Source: Peribacillus muralis
GTDB taxonomy: Bacteria; Bacillota; Bacilli; Bacillales; DSM-1321
Direction of reading: 5' to 3'
Assembly (NCBI RefSeq): GCF_001645685.2
Contig: NZ_CP017080.1
Coordinates: 1,168,001-1,232,000 of the forward strand
DNA length: 64,000 bases
In this document: positions 50,482-60,454 of the stretch, one piece after another
Position numbering within the stretch: position 1 is the stretch's first letter
How the letters are laid out: each line of letters opens with the position of its first letter
Program-made: the position numbers and the translations under genes
The notes under the pieces: model-generated
Seen by the model: the letters and a program-made list of their open reading frames with translations, nothing else
Told to the model about the DNA's origin: nothing
Databases searched by the model: none

Positions 50482-50717
50482 CTGGTCATCTCTTCTTTAA
50501 CCATTAAAAAACTGTCGAAAAACAAGGGGCTTTACGTGCTCGTTAGTTGGCGACTGTATTGTTATAAAAACCGTATGTCATTGATGAATTTATTGCAATC
50601 GGAGATGTGTAGGAGCAAAAGGGCTTGAAGGAAAGAATAATATTAGCAGGAAATGCGGTTCTAACCTGTCCATTTTGGATTAAACTATTATGAGGGAAAT
50701 TCCGAAGGAGGGGCATC

Positions 50718-51983
50718 ATGGTTAGAAAATGGGCTGGGAGAGCTATTCTAGTATATATCCTGTATGTAGCAGTGATGTATTGGTATATTTTTTATGGGGC
50801 CGATACCGGCATTCCCGACGCATTGCGTGGAACTGCAGCAGATCCTGCTACATTCTTGAATGCCAGGGAATTAAAGCTTAGCGAAGAGTATTCGGGATTG
50901 CGCAATTTCATATTCTTCGTTTCTACACCGTTTGAATGGCTGCTGTATTTTTTCATTTTATTATTTGGCATATCTAGGGCAATTGAAAAGTCGGCATTGG
51001 CCGTTTCAAGGCGAAAAGTGATCCAAACGGGTATTTACTTATTCTGGCTTTCCATCATCTCTTATATGGCACTTTTTCCAATAAGCTTCATCGGCTACCG
51101 ACTTAGTAAGAGCTACCATATTAGTACGCAAAGCTTCACATCATGGATGAAGGATGGAATCATTGAATTCTGGGTGAATTTCGGGATGATGTTTATCATT
51201 GTATCCGTCCTATATTGGTTAATGAAGAAAAGTGTGAAGAAGTGGTGGCTCTATGCATGGATGCTGTCGATCCCTTTTACACTGTTCATGATGTTCGTTC
51301 AGCCTGTACTAATCGATCCACTGTATAATGAATTTTATCCGCTCAAAAATAAAGAGTTGGAAACGGAAATTTTATCACTTGCCTCGCAGGCGCAAATTCC
51401 AGCTGAACACGTATATGAAGTTAATATGGCAGAAAAGACGAATTCCTTGAACGCATATGTGACAGGGATAGGTTCCAATTCTAGGATTGTCCTTTGGGAT
51501 ACGACCTTGAACAAGCTGAAGGAAGACGAAATCCTTTTCATCATGGCACATGAAATGGCTCATTATGTCGAAAAGCACATCTATTTCGGCATTGCCGGCT
51601 ATTTAGGCTTGACCTTGATCGGACTATGGCTAACATCAAAAATCATGAATTATATCATCAAGCGCTGGGGCCATCTGTTAAAGGTGCATTCGGTAGGCAG
51701 CATCTCTTCTTTGCCATTATTTCTTTTGATTACGGCAATGCTGCTGTTTGCATCCAGCCCACTCTCGAATGTTGTTTCCAGATACGAAGAGACGAGGGCT
51801 GACCGATATGCCATCGAAATGACCGGGGATAAAGAATCGGCAATTACCACATTTCAGGAACTCACGAGGTCTGGGCTAAGTCAGGTGAATCCGCCATTTT
51901 TGGTGAAATGGCTTCGGTATTCACATCCCACCATGCTCGAACGGATCTCCACGATTGAAAAGGCAGATACAAAGGATGATTGA
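50718..51983 (+). CDS. yhfN: M48-family membrane metalloprotease YhfN
   Basis: A 421-aa polytopic protease of the Ste24/HtpX family. The zinc helix is IMAHEMAHYVEKH (His278, Glu279, His282), and the third ligand Glu lies in SRYEETRADRYAIE near 355. There are hydrophobic helices near 8-28, 72-92, 105-130, 155-175, 182-200 and two after the active site. It resembles CAAX-type proteases and B. subtilis YhfN. Substrates are unknown; it is probably involved in membrane protein turnover. GGAGGGG is upstream of the ATG. A terminator follows at 51984-52018. Confidence 0.92.
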   Translation: MVRKWAGRAILVYILYVAVMYWYIFYGADTGIPDALRGTAADPATFLNARELKLSEEYSGLRNFIFFVSTPFEWLLYFFILLFGISRAIEKSALAVSRRKVIQTGIYLFWLSIISYMALFPISFIGYRLSKSYHISTQSFTSWMKDGIIEFWVNFGMMFIIVSVLYWLMKKSVKKWWLYAWMLSIPFTLFMMFVQPVLIDPLYNEFYPLKNKELETEILSLASQAQIPAEHVYEVNMAEKTNSLNAYVTGIGSNSRIVLWDTTLNKLKEDEILFIMAHEMAHYVEKHIYFGIAGYLGLTLIGLWLTSKIMNYIIKRWGHLLKVHSVGSISSLPLFLLITAMLLFASSPLSNVVSRYEETRADRYAIEMTGDKESAITTFQELTRSGLSQVNPPFLVKWLRYSHPTMLERISTIEKADTKDD

Positions 51984-52018
51984 AAGCCAGCTGAAAAAGA
52001 GCTGGTTTTTTACTTTTT
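51984..52018 (+). terminator. Intrinsic terminator after yhfN
   Basis: AAAGCCAGCT-GAAAAAG-AGCTGGTTTTTT. Confidence 0.88.
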
Positions 52019-52133
52019 TGAGATCTGTGGATATGGATGGCCGGGGATTTATCAGAAAAAACTTTTATTTTATAAAAGCGGACGTTCTCCACTATAATTA
52101 ATTAAATTGTCAGCTCGTTTAAGGAGATCAGTT

Positions 52134-52943
52134 ATGTATAATGTACTTTTCATCACTATAGGATCTGTGCTCGTTGCAGTTGCCTATAACTTATTTTTGA
52201 TACCTCATTTAATTTTAAGCAGCGGACTTAGTGGAATAGCGATCATGCTTGGTATCATTACTCCAGTGAACACTGGAATATTGAATTTTCTGTTGAACCT
52301 GCCATTGCTGATCCTTGGATACTTAAAATTGGGAAGGCGATTCATTACGTATACGATATTGTCAGTTGTCGTAATTTCCGTCAGTTTATACCTGATTCCA
52401 ATCCATGGTGTATCCACTGAACCGATTTTGTCCTCTTTATTCGGCGGGATCATTTCCGGTTTCGGTATCGGGATCATCTTTCGTGCTTCAGGATCTTCCG
52501 GCGGGTTTGATATCATCGCCATGCTTTTGGCTAAGAAGAGCGACTTCCCGCTTGGTTCATTACTATCTGTGATGAATGCCGTCGTGGTGGTCATTTCAGG
52601 CTTCATCTTTGGCTGGGACGCCGCATTATATACATTGATTTCCATATATGCTGCCGGAAAAGTGATTGATACGATTCATTCCAACCACATTAAACTGACC
52701 TTGATGATCGTTACGAAAAAGAGTGACGAGATGAAAGCGAAGCTTCTAACCAACTTATATCGCGGGATTACGGTCATGGATGGTGAAGGTGCATACTCCG
52801 GGGAAAAGAGTAAAGTGATGATGACGGTCATCACTCGCTACCAATTAACCGACGTCAAAACGATGATAAAAGAAGTGGACCCGAATGCCTTTGTCAATAT
52901 TACCGAAACAGCAGAGGTCATGGGAATGTTCCATAAGGAATGA
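52134..52943 (+). CDS. YitT-family membrane protein
   Basis: A 269-aa protein of the YitT family (DUF161 plus C-terminal DUF2179). Five to six membrane helices lie in the first 175 residues, including GSSGGFDIIAMLLAKKSDFPLGSLLSVMNAVVVVISG; a cytoplasmic domain follows with MIVTKKSDEMKAKLLTNLYRGITVMDGEGAYSGEKSKVMMTVITRYQLTDVKTMIKEVDPNAFVNITE. The function is unknown. The ATG at 52134 has AAGGAGAT eight bases upstream and is preferred over 52107. Confidence 0.88.
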   Translation: MYNVLFITIGSVLVAVAYNLFLIPHLILSSGLSGIAIMLGIITPVNTGILNFLLNLPLLILGYLKLGRRFITYTILSVVVISVSLYLIPIHGVSTEPILSSLFGGIISGFGIGIIFRASGSSGGFDIIAMLLAKKSDFPLGSLLSVMNAVVVVISGFIFGWDAALYTLISIYAAGKVIDTIHSNHIKLTLMIVTKKSDEMKAKLLTNLYRGITVMDGEGAYSGEKSKVMMTVITRYQLTDVKTMIKEVDPNAFVNITETAEVMGMFHKE

Positions 52944-52952
52944 TTATAAATA

Positions 52953-52987
52953 AAGAAAAGCCTCCCGGCATTATGGGAGGCTTTTCA
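52953..52987. terminator. Bidirectional terminator between YitT gene and yhzC
   Basis: Stem GAAAAGCCTCCC / GGGAGGCTTTTC between convergent genes. Confidence 0.9.
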
Positions 52988-53017
52988 TACGATAAAGCTG
53001 TTCTTGAGGCGTAAAAT

Positions 53018-53254
53018 CTAACTTCCGAACTGTTTTAGTAAAACGTTCATTTCAGAACTAAGTTTCAGGAATAAAGGTTTGTTTTTTATATCCAAGGCTT
53101 CATCAATTTGCTTCGAAAGGATATTCTTTTTGGTAGTAAGGACGGCTTCCAGAATAATCATATCAATCAACATTTCTTGAACCACGGCATCGTTTTTCAT
53201 TTCGCTCATTGATAAGGACTTCACTGACTCTGAATAAGATTTTTCATTTTTCAA
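53018..53254 (-). CDS. yhzC: IDEAL-domain protein (YhzC-like)
   Basis: About 78 aa, helical, with the IDEAL-type C-terminal motif KQIDEALDIKNKPLFLKLSSEMNVLLK. Such domains are found in small regulatory adaptors of Bacillus and the position beside comK agrees with yhzC. The start is uncertain: a TTG at 53254 lies five bases after GGGGTGG, while the GTG at 53263 is inside that site. The function is unknown; the link to ComK is only positional. Confidence 0.75.
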   Translation of the reverse strand: MKNEKSYSESVKSLSMSEMKNDAVVQEMLIDMIILEAVLTTKKNILSKQIDEALDIKNKPLFLKLSSEMNVLLKQFGS

Positions 53255-53558
53255 AGTTACCACCCCTGACCCTTTTTATTAGTATATGGATTTGCGTGGA
53301 TAAAATCAACTGAAAATTTTAAAAATTCAAATATTAATAGAGAATGTGTCTTAAAGATGACGGAAGGAGCGCTTCTTGTAAGAATTTTTAATTTTTTGTG
53401 AACTTTATTTTTTTAGTAACTTATTGTGCTATTATAATGAGGAAATTTACTTATTTGGGCTAGCTCTCTTCACTCGTTTTATGGTGAATGGGGTAAGATT
53501 ACCTATATAGTGAAAATGCCTAATTTTAATGTAATGAGGAAGAGGTGGGTTAACATTG
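53255..53558 (+). promoter_or_regulatory. comK upstream region
   Basis: This 300-base AT-rich region contains TATAAT at 53433-53438 without a good -35 and runs of A and T (for example GAAAATTTTAAAAATTC near 53313). ComK boxes (AAAA-N5-TTTT pairs) are expected here, but I could not identify a clean pair by eye. Confidence 0.4.
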
Positions 53559-54119
53559 ATGCAAAACAACCAGGGAATTATTGAGGAATATGAAATTACG
53601 CCCCATACACTTATGGTTGCACCGCTTAACTATGGCAGTAAAATCTATGCCCGTATCATAGAAATGGAAGACGAGTTCATATCACCGTTCAAACCTTTGG
53701 AAATTATCAAGAAAAGCTGTGAGTTCTTTGGGTCGAGTTACGAAGGTCGCAGACAAGGAACACGGCAGCTCATAAACATCACACATAAAGCGCCAATCGC
53801 GATCGATCCGACCAGTTCGATTTTTTTCTTTCCAACTACATCCCCGCTCCGGCCTCAATGCATCTGGTTATCACATGAGCATGTTGTTGCCTATGATCGC
53901 CTGGATCCCAAACATACGACCGTCACATTCAGGAATAAACAAACCATCGATATGGAGGTATCATACAGCTCGTTCGAAAATCAGCTGCACCGGACATCCT
54001 TTTTAAAAACGAAACTGATTCAAAGGATTGAGGAAACAAAGAGGAAGTCTTTCTATTTATTCAACGATGCAAGTGGAGCCAAGGCTTCAGAGGTAATGTC
54101 AAAATATTTACCGCGTTAG
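53559..54119 (+). CDS. comK: Competence transcription factor ComK
   Basis: A 186-aa ComK protein (192 in B. subtilis). Core segments are conserved: KSCEFFGSSYEGRRQGTRQLINITHKAPIAIDPTSSIFFFPTTSPLRPQCIWLSHEHV, then TVTFRNKQTIDMEVSYSSFENQLHRTSFLKTKLIQRIE. ComK is the master activator of DNA-uptake genes. The start is ATG at 53559 or the TTG one codon before; GAGGTGGG is about nine bases upstream. The C-terminal tail used for MecA-dependent degradation is shorter and diverged. It sits between yhzC and yhjD. Confidence 0.93.
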   Translation: MQNNQGIIEEYEITPHTLMVAPLNYGSKIYARIIEMEDEFISPFKPLEIIKKSCEFFGSSYEGRRQGTRQLINITHKAPIAIDPTSSIFFFPTTSPLRPQCIWLSHEHVVAYDRLDPKHTTVTFRNKQTIDMEVSYSSFENQLHRTSFLKTKLIQRIEETKRKSFYLFNDASGAKASEVMSKYLPR

Positions 54120-54900
54120 AGATTCAAAAAAAGACACTTAATTTGAGATAAGAGTGAAGAAGAACGGACCAAGGCTTTTTTACCGAAGTACCCATACTTT
54201 TGAAGATGGAAAAAGGAAGGGATGGAGCATTTCATATGTGAAGGTCTACGTACTAGAATAGAGCCCGTGACATACCGTATTTGATATTATAAAAGCTATA
54301 GATGAGAGGGAGATGGATATACCTCGCATTCTATAGCTTTTGTGTTAGGGTAAGCTGTCAAAATAGTGTACCTGTCGACCTTTATGTTTAATATTGCACA
54401 ATTGCAACGAAGCTATTGCTTCATTCATCTTTCAGATACAAGTATTGCCATGTAATCAGGACCCATGAAGGTTGCGGATAGTATTTAGGAGCATAACAAA
54501 TTTTTGCGAAAACCATTTAAAGACGCTCGAATGGTAGTTTTTGGAATGATAGGTATATATATTGTAAATAAGAGGGGATGATATGGAAAAGACTGATGAT
54601 CATGCGAGCCCGCTTCATTATTGTTTAAAGATACATAGGGTTTGTCTTGGTCGAAATTGAGAGGGAATACCATATTATGCTCCTATCATAGTTGAAAAAG
54701 TAAAGCTAAGGGAGCGGGAAAAATAGCTGCGTGTTGAATTCAACTCACTCTCTGAACCGCTAAGCGACGGATTTATGGCCCAAGGCCAACTGAATCTTCC
54801 CTGGGCAGTCGACAACAAGCATCATTCAGCTACAGGAAAGCAACATTTTCGAATTTGCCTGCAGTCGTTTGCGACATGGCTATTCCGCTCAAGTTCCCCC
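54120..54900 (+). other. Gap downstream of comK
   Basis: A 781-base stretch without a supported gene. A hairpin (54291-54342, AAAAGCTATAGA / TCTATAGCTTTT) probably terminates comK. A 25-codon frame at 54583-54660 (MEKTDDHASPLHYCLK...) has AGAGGGG five bases upstream and may be a micropeptide. Short inverted words AGGAGCATA / TATGCTCCT (about 54487 and 54673) bracket that segment. A GC-richer patch at 54750-54880 is open in one frame but has no start signal. Confidence 0.5.
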
Positions 54901-55263
54901 TTACCTACTTCGTTCAAAAAAGTAATAACACAACAGGTCTTCGGTTTTATTACGAAGGCGTGGATTGAAATAATTGTGATGCTCCTCGTATCCTTTATAT
55001 AAAAAACAATACATCGTAAAGGATTCATCGCGTTTGATTTCACTCACCTTAATATTTTCCTTGCGCAGATAGCGGCGAACCTCGGTAAAATCAGCCTGAA
55101 CGATTTTCAGTATATGCTCGACTAGCTCGGAATAGGGCCTTCTTAATTTAAACGGACTAATTTCGATGACTTTGAGATCCCGGTGTAAGACTGTAATCAC
55201 CATCGGTAGGTAGATGGCTTTTTCGATCATATTCCGGTCATCCTCTGGAATGCGGGTCATCAT
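54901..55263 (-). CDS. yhjD: YhjD-like protein (120 aa)
   Basis: A 120-aa basic protein starting MMTRIPEDDRNMIEKAIYLPMVITVLHRDLKVIEISPFKLRRPY and ending EEHHNYFNPRLRNKTEDLLCYYFFERSR. The middle is helical and charged. It resembles B. subtilis YhjD, which lies beside yhjE in that genome; transcription of yhjD is sporulation-linked there as I recall. The ATG at 55263 follows AAAGGGG by four to six bases. The frame upstream to 55287 lacks a site. No enzymatic motif was recognised. Confidence 0.75.
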   Translation of the reverse strand: MMTRIPEDDRNMIEKAIYLPMVITVLHRDLKVIEISPFKLRRPYSELVEHILKIVQADFTEVRRYLRKENIKVSEIKRDESFTMYCFLYKGYEEHHNYFNPRLRNKTEDLLCYYFFERSR

Positions 55264-55552
55264 GACCGCCCCTTTCTGAATCAGCACTTTCTACTATGGA
55301 TATGTATCCTTTAAAACGAACGGAACGTTTGTTCCTGTTTAATTATCCTAAAGTATTTTCTTTCTATATGCAAGTTGTTTTGAAAAATGGTGAAATTTTT
55401 GTTAACAAGATTATGTTTTCCCGAGATAGGGAAAGTATGAAGACATATGGATAATAATTCTTGCAATTTCAGAGGAAAGTGATATATCTAAAATAAACAG
55501 CTTTTTAATAAGTTTATGCTGCTTTGACGGCAGCATGTCGAGGGAGATAGTT

Positions 55553-56167
55553 ATGGACTTGGAGACAATACGTGAGTGGTTTACACTTGATAATATATCG
55601 GGGCTTATTCAGCAATATCGCTCATTCGGTCCAATTCCTGGAATCCTGATGCCGATGCTGGAAGCATTTTTACCCTTCTTACCTTTAGTGGTATTCGTTC
55701 TGGCTAATGCAACCGCATTTGGCCTATGGTGGGGATTTTTATTTTCCTGGATTGGTGCGGTAGCGGGATCATTTTTGGTCTTCTTGGTCATTAGAAGATA
55801 CGGTCAAATGAGGTTTTTTCGATTTTTGCAAAAACATAAGCAGGTTCAGCGTTTGATGGTTTGGGTGGAAAGTCACGGGTTCGGGCCTTTATTCATTTTG
55901 CTCTGCTTCCCTTTTACACCCTCAGCCATCGTCAATATCGTGGCTGGCCTTTCAAAAGTCAGTCCGTTGCAATATGGACTGGCAGTCGTAGGCGGGAAAG
56001 CGGTGATGATTTTCACGATTAGCTTCGTGGGCTACGATTTAGTATCCTTAATACATAAGCCCGTACGCACGATCATTATTGGGTTCGTCATTTTCATCCT
56101 ATGGTATGTGGGAAAAAGACTGGAAGTCCGGTTAAATAAAAGCATGAAGAGAGAAGAAGGACAATAA
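55553..56167 (+). CDS. yhjE: TVP38/TMEM64 (DedA-like) membrane protein YhjE
   Basis: A 204-aa membrane protein of the VTT/TVP38 group. Re-entrant and membrane segments include LEAFLPFLPLVVFVLANATAFGLWWGFLFSWIGAVAGSFLVFLVIRRYG near 36-85 and the second re-entrant loop LCFPFTPSAIVNIVAGLSKVSPLQYG near 120-145. This family is related to DedA transporters and scramblase-like proteins; the substrate here is unknown. The ATG at 55553 follows GAGGGAG by seven bases; 55535 is within that site. The signal peptidase gene follows after 32 bases. Confidence 0.9.
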   Translation: MDLETIREWFTLDNISGLIQQYRSFGPIPGILMPMLEAFLPFLPLVVFVLANATAFGLWWGFLFSWIGAVAGSFLVFLVIRRYGQMRFFRFLQKHKQVQRLMVWVESHGFGPLFILLCFPFTPSAIVNIVAGLSKVSPLQYGLAVVGGKAVMIFTISFVGYDLVSLIHKPVRTIIIGFVIFILWYVGKRLEVRLNKSMKREEGQ

Positions 56168-56199
56168 GTTAGATTATAAATGTAGTAGGGGTTGACGAG

Positions 56200-56763
56200 A
56201 TGGGAAAAACAAACAAGAATTCTTTATCCGATTGGATAAAAGCAGCAGTGATAGCTTTTGTTATTTACATCTTGATCCGTACATTTTTCTTTTCAAGCTA
56301 TGATGTTGAAGGGAAGTCCATGCAGCCAACCCTTGAAGATGGCAACAAACTTGTTGTGAATAAAATCACTTATCAGATTCACGATATTCACCGTTTTGAC
56401 ATTATTGTTTTTCATGCGAATACAAAGGAAGATTATGTTAAACGAGTGATCGGGATTGCAGGGGACCGCATCCGTTACAAGAATGATTGGCTATACGTAA
56501 ATGGCAAGAAAGTGGATGAGCCTTATCTCGAGAAATGGAAGGAAGGGTTTCCAGATCAGGATTTCACAGGAGATTTCACATTAAAGGAATTGACCGGCGG
56601 GACCACAGTTCCGGAGGGAAAGCTTTTTGTCATGGGTGACAATCGCCTTGAGAGTGCGGACAGCCGCCATTTTGGTTTCATACCGGTGCAAAATGTCGTC
56701 GGTAAGGTGGATGTAAGGTATTGGCCGCTCAAAGAATTCAATTATAGATTTACAGGTGAATGA
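56200..56763 (+). CDS. Type I signal peptidase (SipV/SipT-like)
   Basis: A 187-aa P-type signal peptidase. One N-terminal membrane helix (WIKAAVIAFVIYILIRTFFF, about 12-31) is followed by the catalytic serine motif EGKSMQPTL (Ser40), the lysine motif DYVKRVIGIAGD (Lys81) and the C-terminal box GDNRLESADSRHFG. It cleaves signal peptides on the outer face of the membrane. In B. subtilis sipV lies at this position, but the length is nearer SipS/SipT. AGGGG precedes the ATG by eight bases. A short terminator follows at 56771-56800. Confidence 0.93.
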   Translation: MGKTNKNSLSDWIKAAVIAFVIYILIRTFFFSSYDVEGKSMQPTLEDGNKLVVNKITYQIHDIHRFDIIVFHANTKEDYVKRVIGIAGDRIRYKNDWLYVNGKKVDEPYLEKWKEGFPDQDFTGDFTLKELTGGTTVPEGKLFVMGDNRLESADSRHFGFIPVQNVVGKVDVRYWPLKEFNYRFTGE

Positions 56764-56770
56764 ATGATTG

Positions 56771-56800
56771 CAAAGCCCGGGAAACAGAGGGCTTTTTCTT
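56771..56800 (+). terminator. Intrinsic terminator after signal peptidase gene
   Basis: AAAGCCC-GGGAAACAGA-GGGCTTTTTCTTT. Confidence 0.85.
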
Positions 56801-56956
56801 TAGGGAAAAAAGCGAACGTATGATTGGTGTTTTTTGGGGAGGAACGTTAAAATGATAGATAGTGGATCTTGATTGGAAACAGAATCCTAATCAAAATTGT
56901 GAAGGTTTTTCTGGTATGATAGATGGAGACATAATGTTGTATAAGGGGGAAAAGAG

Positions 56957-59900
56957 ATGTCACTCCGTTTTTTACTGGGAAGATCGGGTGCAGGGAAAAC
57001 CTCGAATGTATTGGACGAAATTCGCTCCAAATTGGCAGAGGATCCCGAAGGCAATCCAATTATCTATCTCGTTCCAGATCAGATGACGTTTCTATCTGAA
57101 TATAAATTAATTAAAACGCCAGGTCTTGCAGGCATGATCCGGACGCAGGTTTTCAGTTTCAGCAGGCTGGCTTGGCGGGTTCTACAGGAAACCGGGGGAA
57201 TGAGCCGCCTCCATTTGGACAGTGTCGGCGTGAATATGCTGATCCGGAAAATCATGGATGATAAAAAAGAGGAATTCAAATTGTTTCGCCGTTCTGCAGA
57301 TAAGCAGGGCTTCATTGCCCAGATGGAACTGATGCTTGCTGAGTTCAAGCAGTATTGCATCGAGCCAGGGGACATTCAAAGCTACTTGACCGAGGCATCA
57401 AAGGCAGCAAGCGGCATTGGGGATAAGTTACATGACCTAGAGTTGATTTATCAAGCTTTTGAGGATGAAATGGTCGGCAAATATTTGGATTCCGAAGACT
57501 ATTTCACTTTACTGATCGAGAAAATGGCTGAGTCTTCATATATAAGGAATGCAGAAATCTATATCGATGGCTTTTATAGCTTGACGCCACAGGAATTATT
57601 GATTGTCGAAGAAATGATGAAGCTATGCAAAAACGTGACGGTTTCCCTGACCTTGGATCGCCCATATAGGCAATATGCACCGGATGACCTGCAATTGTTC
57701 AGGCAAACGGGAAACTTGTATCACCATCTTTATCAAGCAGGATTGAGGAATAACATCCCAATTTCAGACGATCGGATTTTATCGGGAACGGAAAGGTTCG
57801 GGAAGAGTCCAGGGCTGCATCATCTCGAAACTTATTTTGCGATTCGTCCTGTACGGGCGTTCGACCGCTCACCTGATGTAACGATTGCGCAGGCCGTTAA
57901 CCGCAGGGCAGAAATTGAAGGAGTTGCCCGGGATATCTTGATGCTTGTCAGGCAAAAGGGGCACCGTTTCCGTGATATTGCGATTTTAGTTCGGAACGGT
58001 GAAGCGTACTCCGATATTTTGCAAACCGTGTTCCGCGATTATCAAATTCCCTTGTTCGTCGATTCAAAACGGACGATGCTGAATCATCCTTTAATCGAAC
58101 TGATTCGATCCACTTTGGAGATCATCAATGGATATTGGCGTTATGAACCGGTATTTCGTGCAATCAAGACGGAGCTGCTCTTTCCACTGCAAAATGATCA
58201 TGACAGGATGCGCGAACAGGTGGATAAACTGGAGAACTATGTACTGTCCCGTGGGATTAAAGGGACCAGGTGGACTTCAAAAGATCGTTGGACGTACAAG
58301 CGTTTCCGCGGTCTTGAACTGGAGGACCGGAATCAAACGGATAAGGAAATGAAGCTTGAGCAAGAGCTGAATGAGATGAAGCACTTATTTACCGAGCCCA
58401 TCTTGAAGCTTTCGAAGCGTGTTAAGAAGGCTGATAATGGAAGGGAATTATGCGAAGCCCTTTATCTATATCTTGAAGAATTGCATGTCCCGGAAAAATT
58501 GGAAAAGCTGAAGCAGGAGGCGGAAGATGCTGGGGATTTGGTTTCGGCAAGAGAGCATGAACAAACATGGAATGCTGTTGTCGATCTATTTGACCAATTC
58601 GTAGAGCTTTTAAGCGGGGAAAAGCTTTCCATGAAGCAATTTGCGGCAATCATAGAAGCCGGCCTGGAATCTCTTGAGTTCTCTTTAGTGCCGCCGGCCA
58701 TTGACCAAGTCCTTGTCGCCAACCTCGATTTATCCCGTCTTGACGATGTGAAGACGGCTTTTGTTATCGGCCTGAATGAGGGGGTCCTGCCAGGCAAGGC
58801 AGTATCTGAAGGAGTTTTTTCAGATAGTGATCGCGACGTTCTTTTGGCTGGGGGACTTAACGTCGCACCAGGCTCGAAGGTGCGCCTCCTTGATGAGGAG
58901 TTTACGGCGTATAAAGCCTTCACTACACCTGCAGAGTCCCTGTATTTATCGTACCCGCTTGCCGATGAGGAAGGAAAGGCACTGTTGCCATCCTCTTACT
59001 TGAAGCGGGTAAGGGATGTGCTGCCCAACGTTTCCGATGTGCATTACATGAATGATCCATCCGATCTGTCTGCTGAGGAACAGCTGAAATATGCCGCGAA
59101 TAATGATGTGGCCCTCTCTTATTTGGCTGCCCAATTACAGCTCAAAAAAAGGAACTATCCAATCCATTCTCTATGGTGGGATGTATATAATGTCATCATA
59201 GAGGATGAAATGGCTGGACCTTTGGCAACTAAGGTGTTATCAAGCCTTTTTTATCAGAACAAAACAAAGAAATTATCAGAAGAAACGAGTAAGCGATTAT
59301 ATGGCGACAGCATCCTTACAAGTGTTTCGCGGATGGAAATGTTCAATAGCTGCCCGTTTTCCCATTATGCGGCTCATGGCTTGAAACTGAGGGAAAGGCA
59401 AATTTTCCGTTTGGATGCGCCGGATATCGGTGAGATGTTCCATGGAGCATTGAAAATGATTTCGGATTATTTGAAGGAGCACGATATTCCTTGGTCTGCA
59501 TTAACGAACGAACAATGCTTGGAACTTGCCAGGATTGCTGTGGAAAGACTGGCACCCAAATTGCAAAACCAAATTTTGTTAAGTACGAACAGGCATCACT
59601 ATTTACGCAGGAAATTGGAGCACGTGATCGGACGTGCCTCGATGGTATTAAGCGAGCATGCCAAGGTGAGCGGTTTTGCTCCGGTTGGTTTGGAGCTTGG
59701 GTTCGGAAAAAATGGTGAGCTGCCGCCGCTGACTTTCACATTGAAAAATGGTACGAAGATGGAATTGATTGGGCGCATCGATCGAGTGGATAAAGCGGAA
59801 GAAGGCGAAGGAGTCTATTTGCGTGTGCTCGATTATAAGTCGAGTGAAAAGGAACTGAACATGAGTGAAGTGTATTATGGACTTGCCTTGCAAATGCTGA

Positions 59901-60454
59901 CATACCTTGATATCGTCGTGACTCATTCGAATTCACTTATCGGCAAGGAAGCGATTCCGGCCGGCGTTTTATATTTTCATGTCCATAACCCTGTCGTCAA
60001 ATCAAAAGGAATGCTCAGTCTGGATAAAATTGAAGAAGAAATATATAAAAGCTTTAAAATGAGTGGCCTTGTTCTGGATCACTCGAATGTCATCCAGATG
60101 ATGGATCAGTCGCTTGATATTGAAAGTTCGGGTAAGTCGGATATCATCCCGGCAGGCTTCAAAAAGGATGGATCGCTCCTTGCCGCTTCCAAAGTTGCCA
60201 GCAGGGAAGACTTTTCAATGCTGAATCGCCATGTTCGCCGCGTTTATCAGGAGTCGGGTGATCGAATGGTCGATGGTGACGTGAATATAACGCCATTTAA
60301 ATTAAAGGAAAAAACGCCATGTACCTTCTGTTCCTTTAAATCGGTATGCCAATTCGACCAGTCCCTGGAGGAAAATCAATTTAGGAACTTAGCACAAAAG
60401 AAACAAAATGATGTTCTTGATCTATTGAGAGGGGAGGGTGAGAGCGATGAGTAA
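56957..60454 (+). CDS. addB: ATP-dependent helicase/nuclease subunit AddB
   Basis: A 1165-aa protein (B. subtilis AddB is about 1166). The N-terminal ATP site is FLLGRSGAGKTSNVLDE near 4-20; the helicase-like core is degenerate as usual. The C-terminal nuclease has LDYKSSEKE near 958. The four iron-sulfur ligands are Cys799 (NSCPFSHYA) and Cys1122, Cys1125, Cys1131 (TPCTFCSFKSVCQF), all present. AddAB resects double-strand breaks up to Chi. The ATG has AAGGGGGAAAAGAG upstream. The stop overlaps the addA start by eight bases. Confidence 0.97.
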   Translation: MSLRFLLGRSGAGKTSNVLDEIRSKLAEDPEGNPIIYLVPDQMTFLSEYKLIKTPGLAGMIRTQVFSFSRLAWRVLQETGGMSRLHLDSVGVNMLIRKIMDDKKEEFKLFRRSADKQGFIAQMELMLAEFKQYCIEPGDIQSYLTEASKAASGIGDKLHDLELIYQAFEDEMVGKYLDSEDYFTLLIEKMAESSYIRNAEIYIDGFYSLTPQELLIVEEMMKLCKNVTVSLTLDRPYRQYAPDDLQLFRQTGNLYHHLYQAGLRNNIPISDDRILSGTERFGKSPGLHHLETYFAIRPVRAFDRSPDVTIAQAVNRRAEIEGVARDILMLVRQKGHRFRDIAILVRNGEAYSDILQTVFRDYQIPLFVDSKRTMLNHPLIELIRSTLEIINGYWRYEPVFRAIKTELLFPLQNDHDRMREQVDKLENYVLSRGIKGTRWTSKDRWTYKRFRGLELEDRNQTDKEMKLEQELNEMKHLFTEPILKLSKRVKKADNGRELCEALYLYLEELHVPEKLEKLKQEAEDAGDLVSAREHEQTWNAVVDLFDQFVELLSGEKLSMKQFAAIIEAGLESLEFSLVPPAIDQVLVANLDLSRLDDVKTAFVIGLNEGVLPGKAVSEGVFSDSDRDVLLAGGLNVAPGSKVRLLDEEFTAYKAFTTPAESLYLSYPLADEEGKALLPSSYLKRVRDVLPNVSDVHYMNDPSDLSAEEQLKYAANNDVALSYLAAQLQLKKRNYPIHSLWWDVYNVIIEDEMAGPLATKVLSSLFYQNKTKKLSEETSKRLYGDSILTSVSRMEMFNSCPFSHYAAHGLKLRERQIFRLDAPDIGEMFHGALKMISDYLKEHDIPWSALTNEQCLELARIAVERLAPKLQNQILLSTNRHHYLRRKLEHVIGRASMVLSEHAKVSGFAPVGLELGFGKNGELPPLTFTLKNGTKMELIGRIDRVDKAEEGEGVYLRVLDYKSSEKELNMSEVYYGLALQMLTYLDIVVTHSNSLIGKEAIPAGVLYFHVHNPVVKSKGMLSLDKIEEEIYKSFKMSGLVLDHSNVIQMMDQSLDIESSGKSDIIPAGFKKDGSLLAASKVASREDFSMLNRHVRRVYQESGDRMVDGDVNITPFKLKEKTPCTFCSFKSVCQFDQSLEENQFRNLAQKKQNDVLDLLRGEGESDE

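Noticed and set aside
54775..55043. Open frames on both strands beside yhjD
   Set aside because: No start signals, and they overlap the yhjD coding region antisense.
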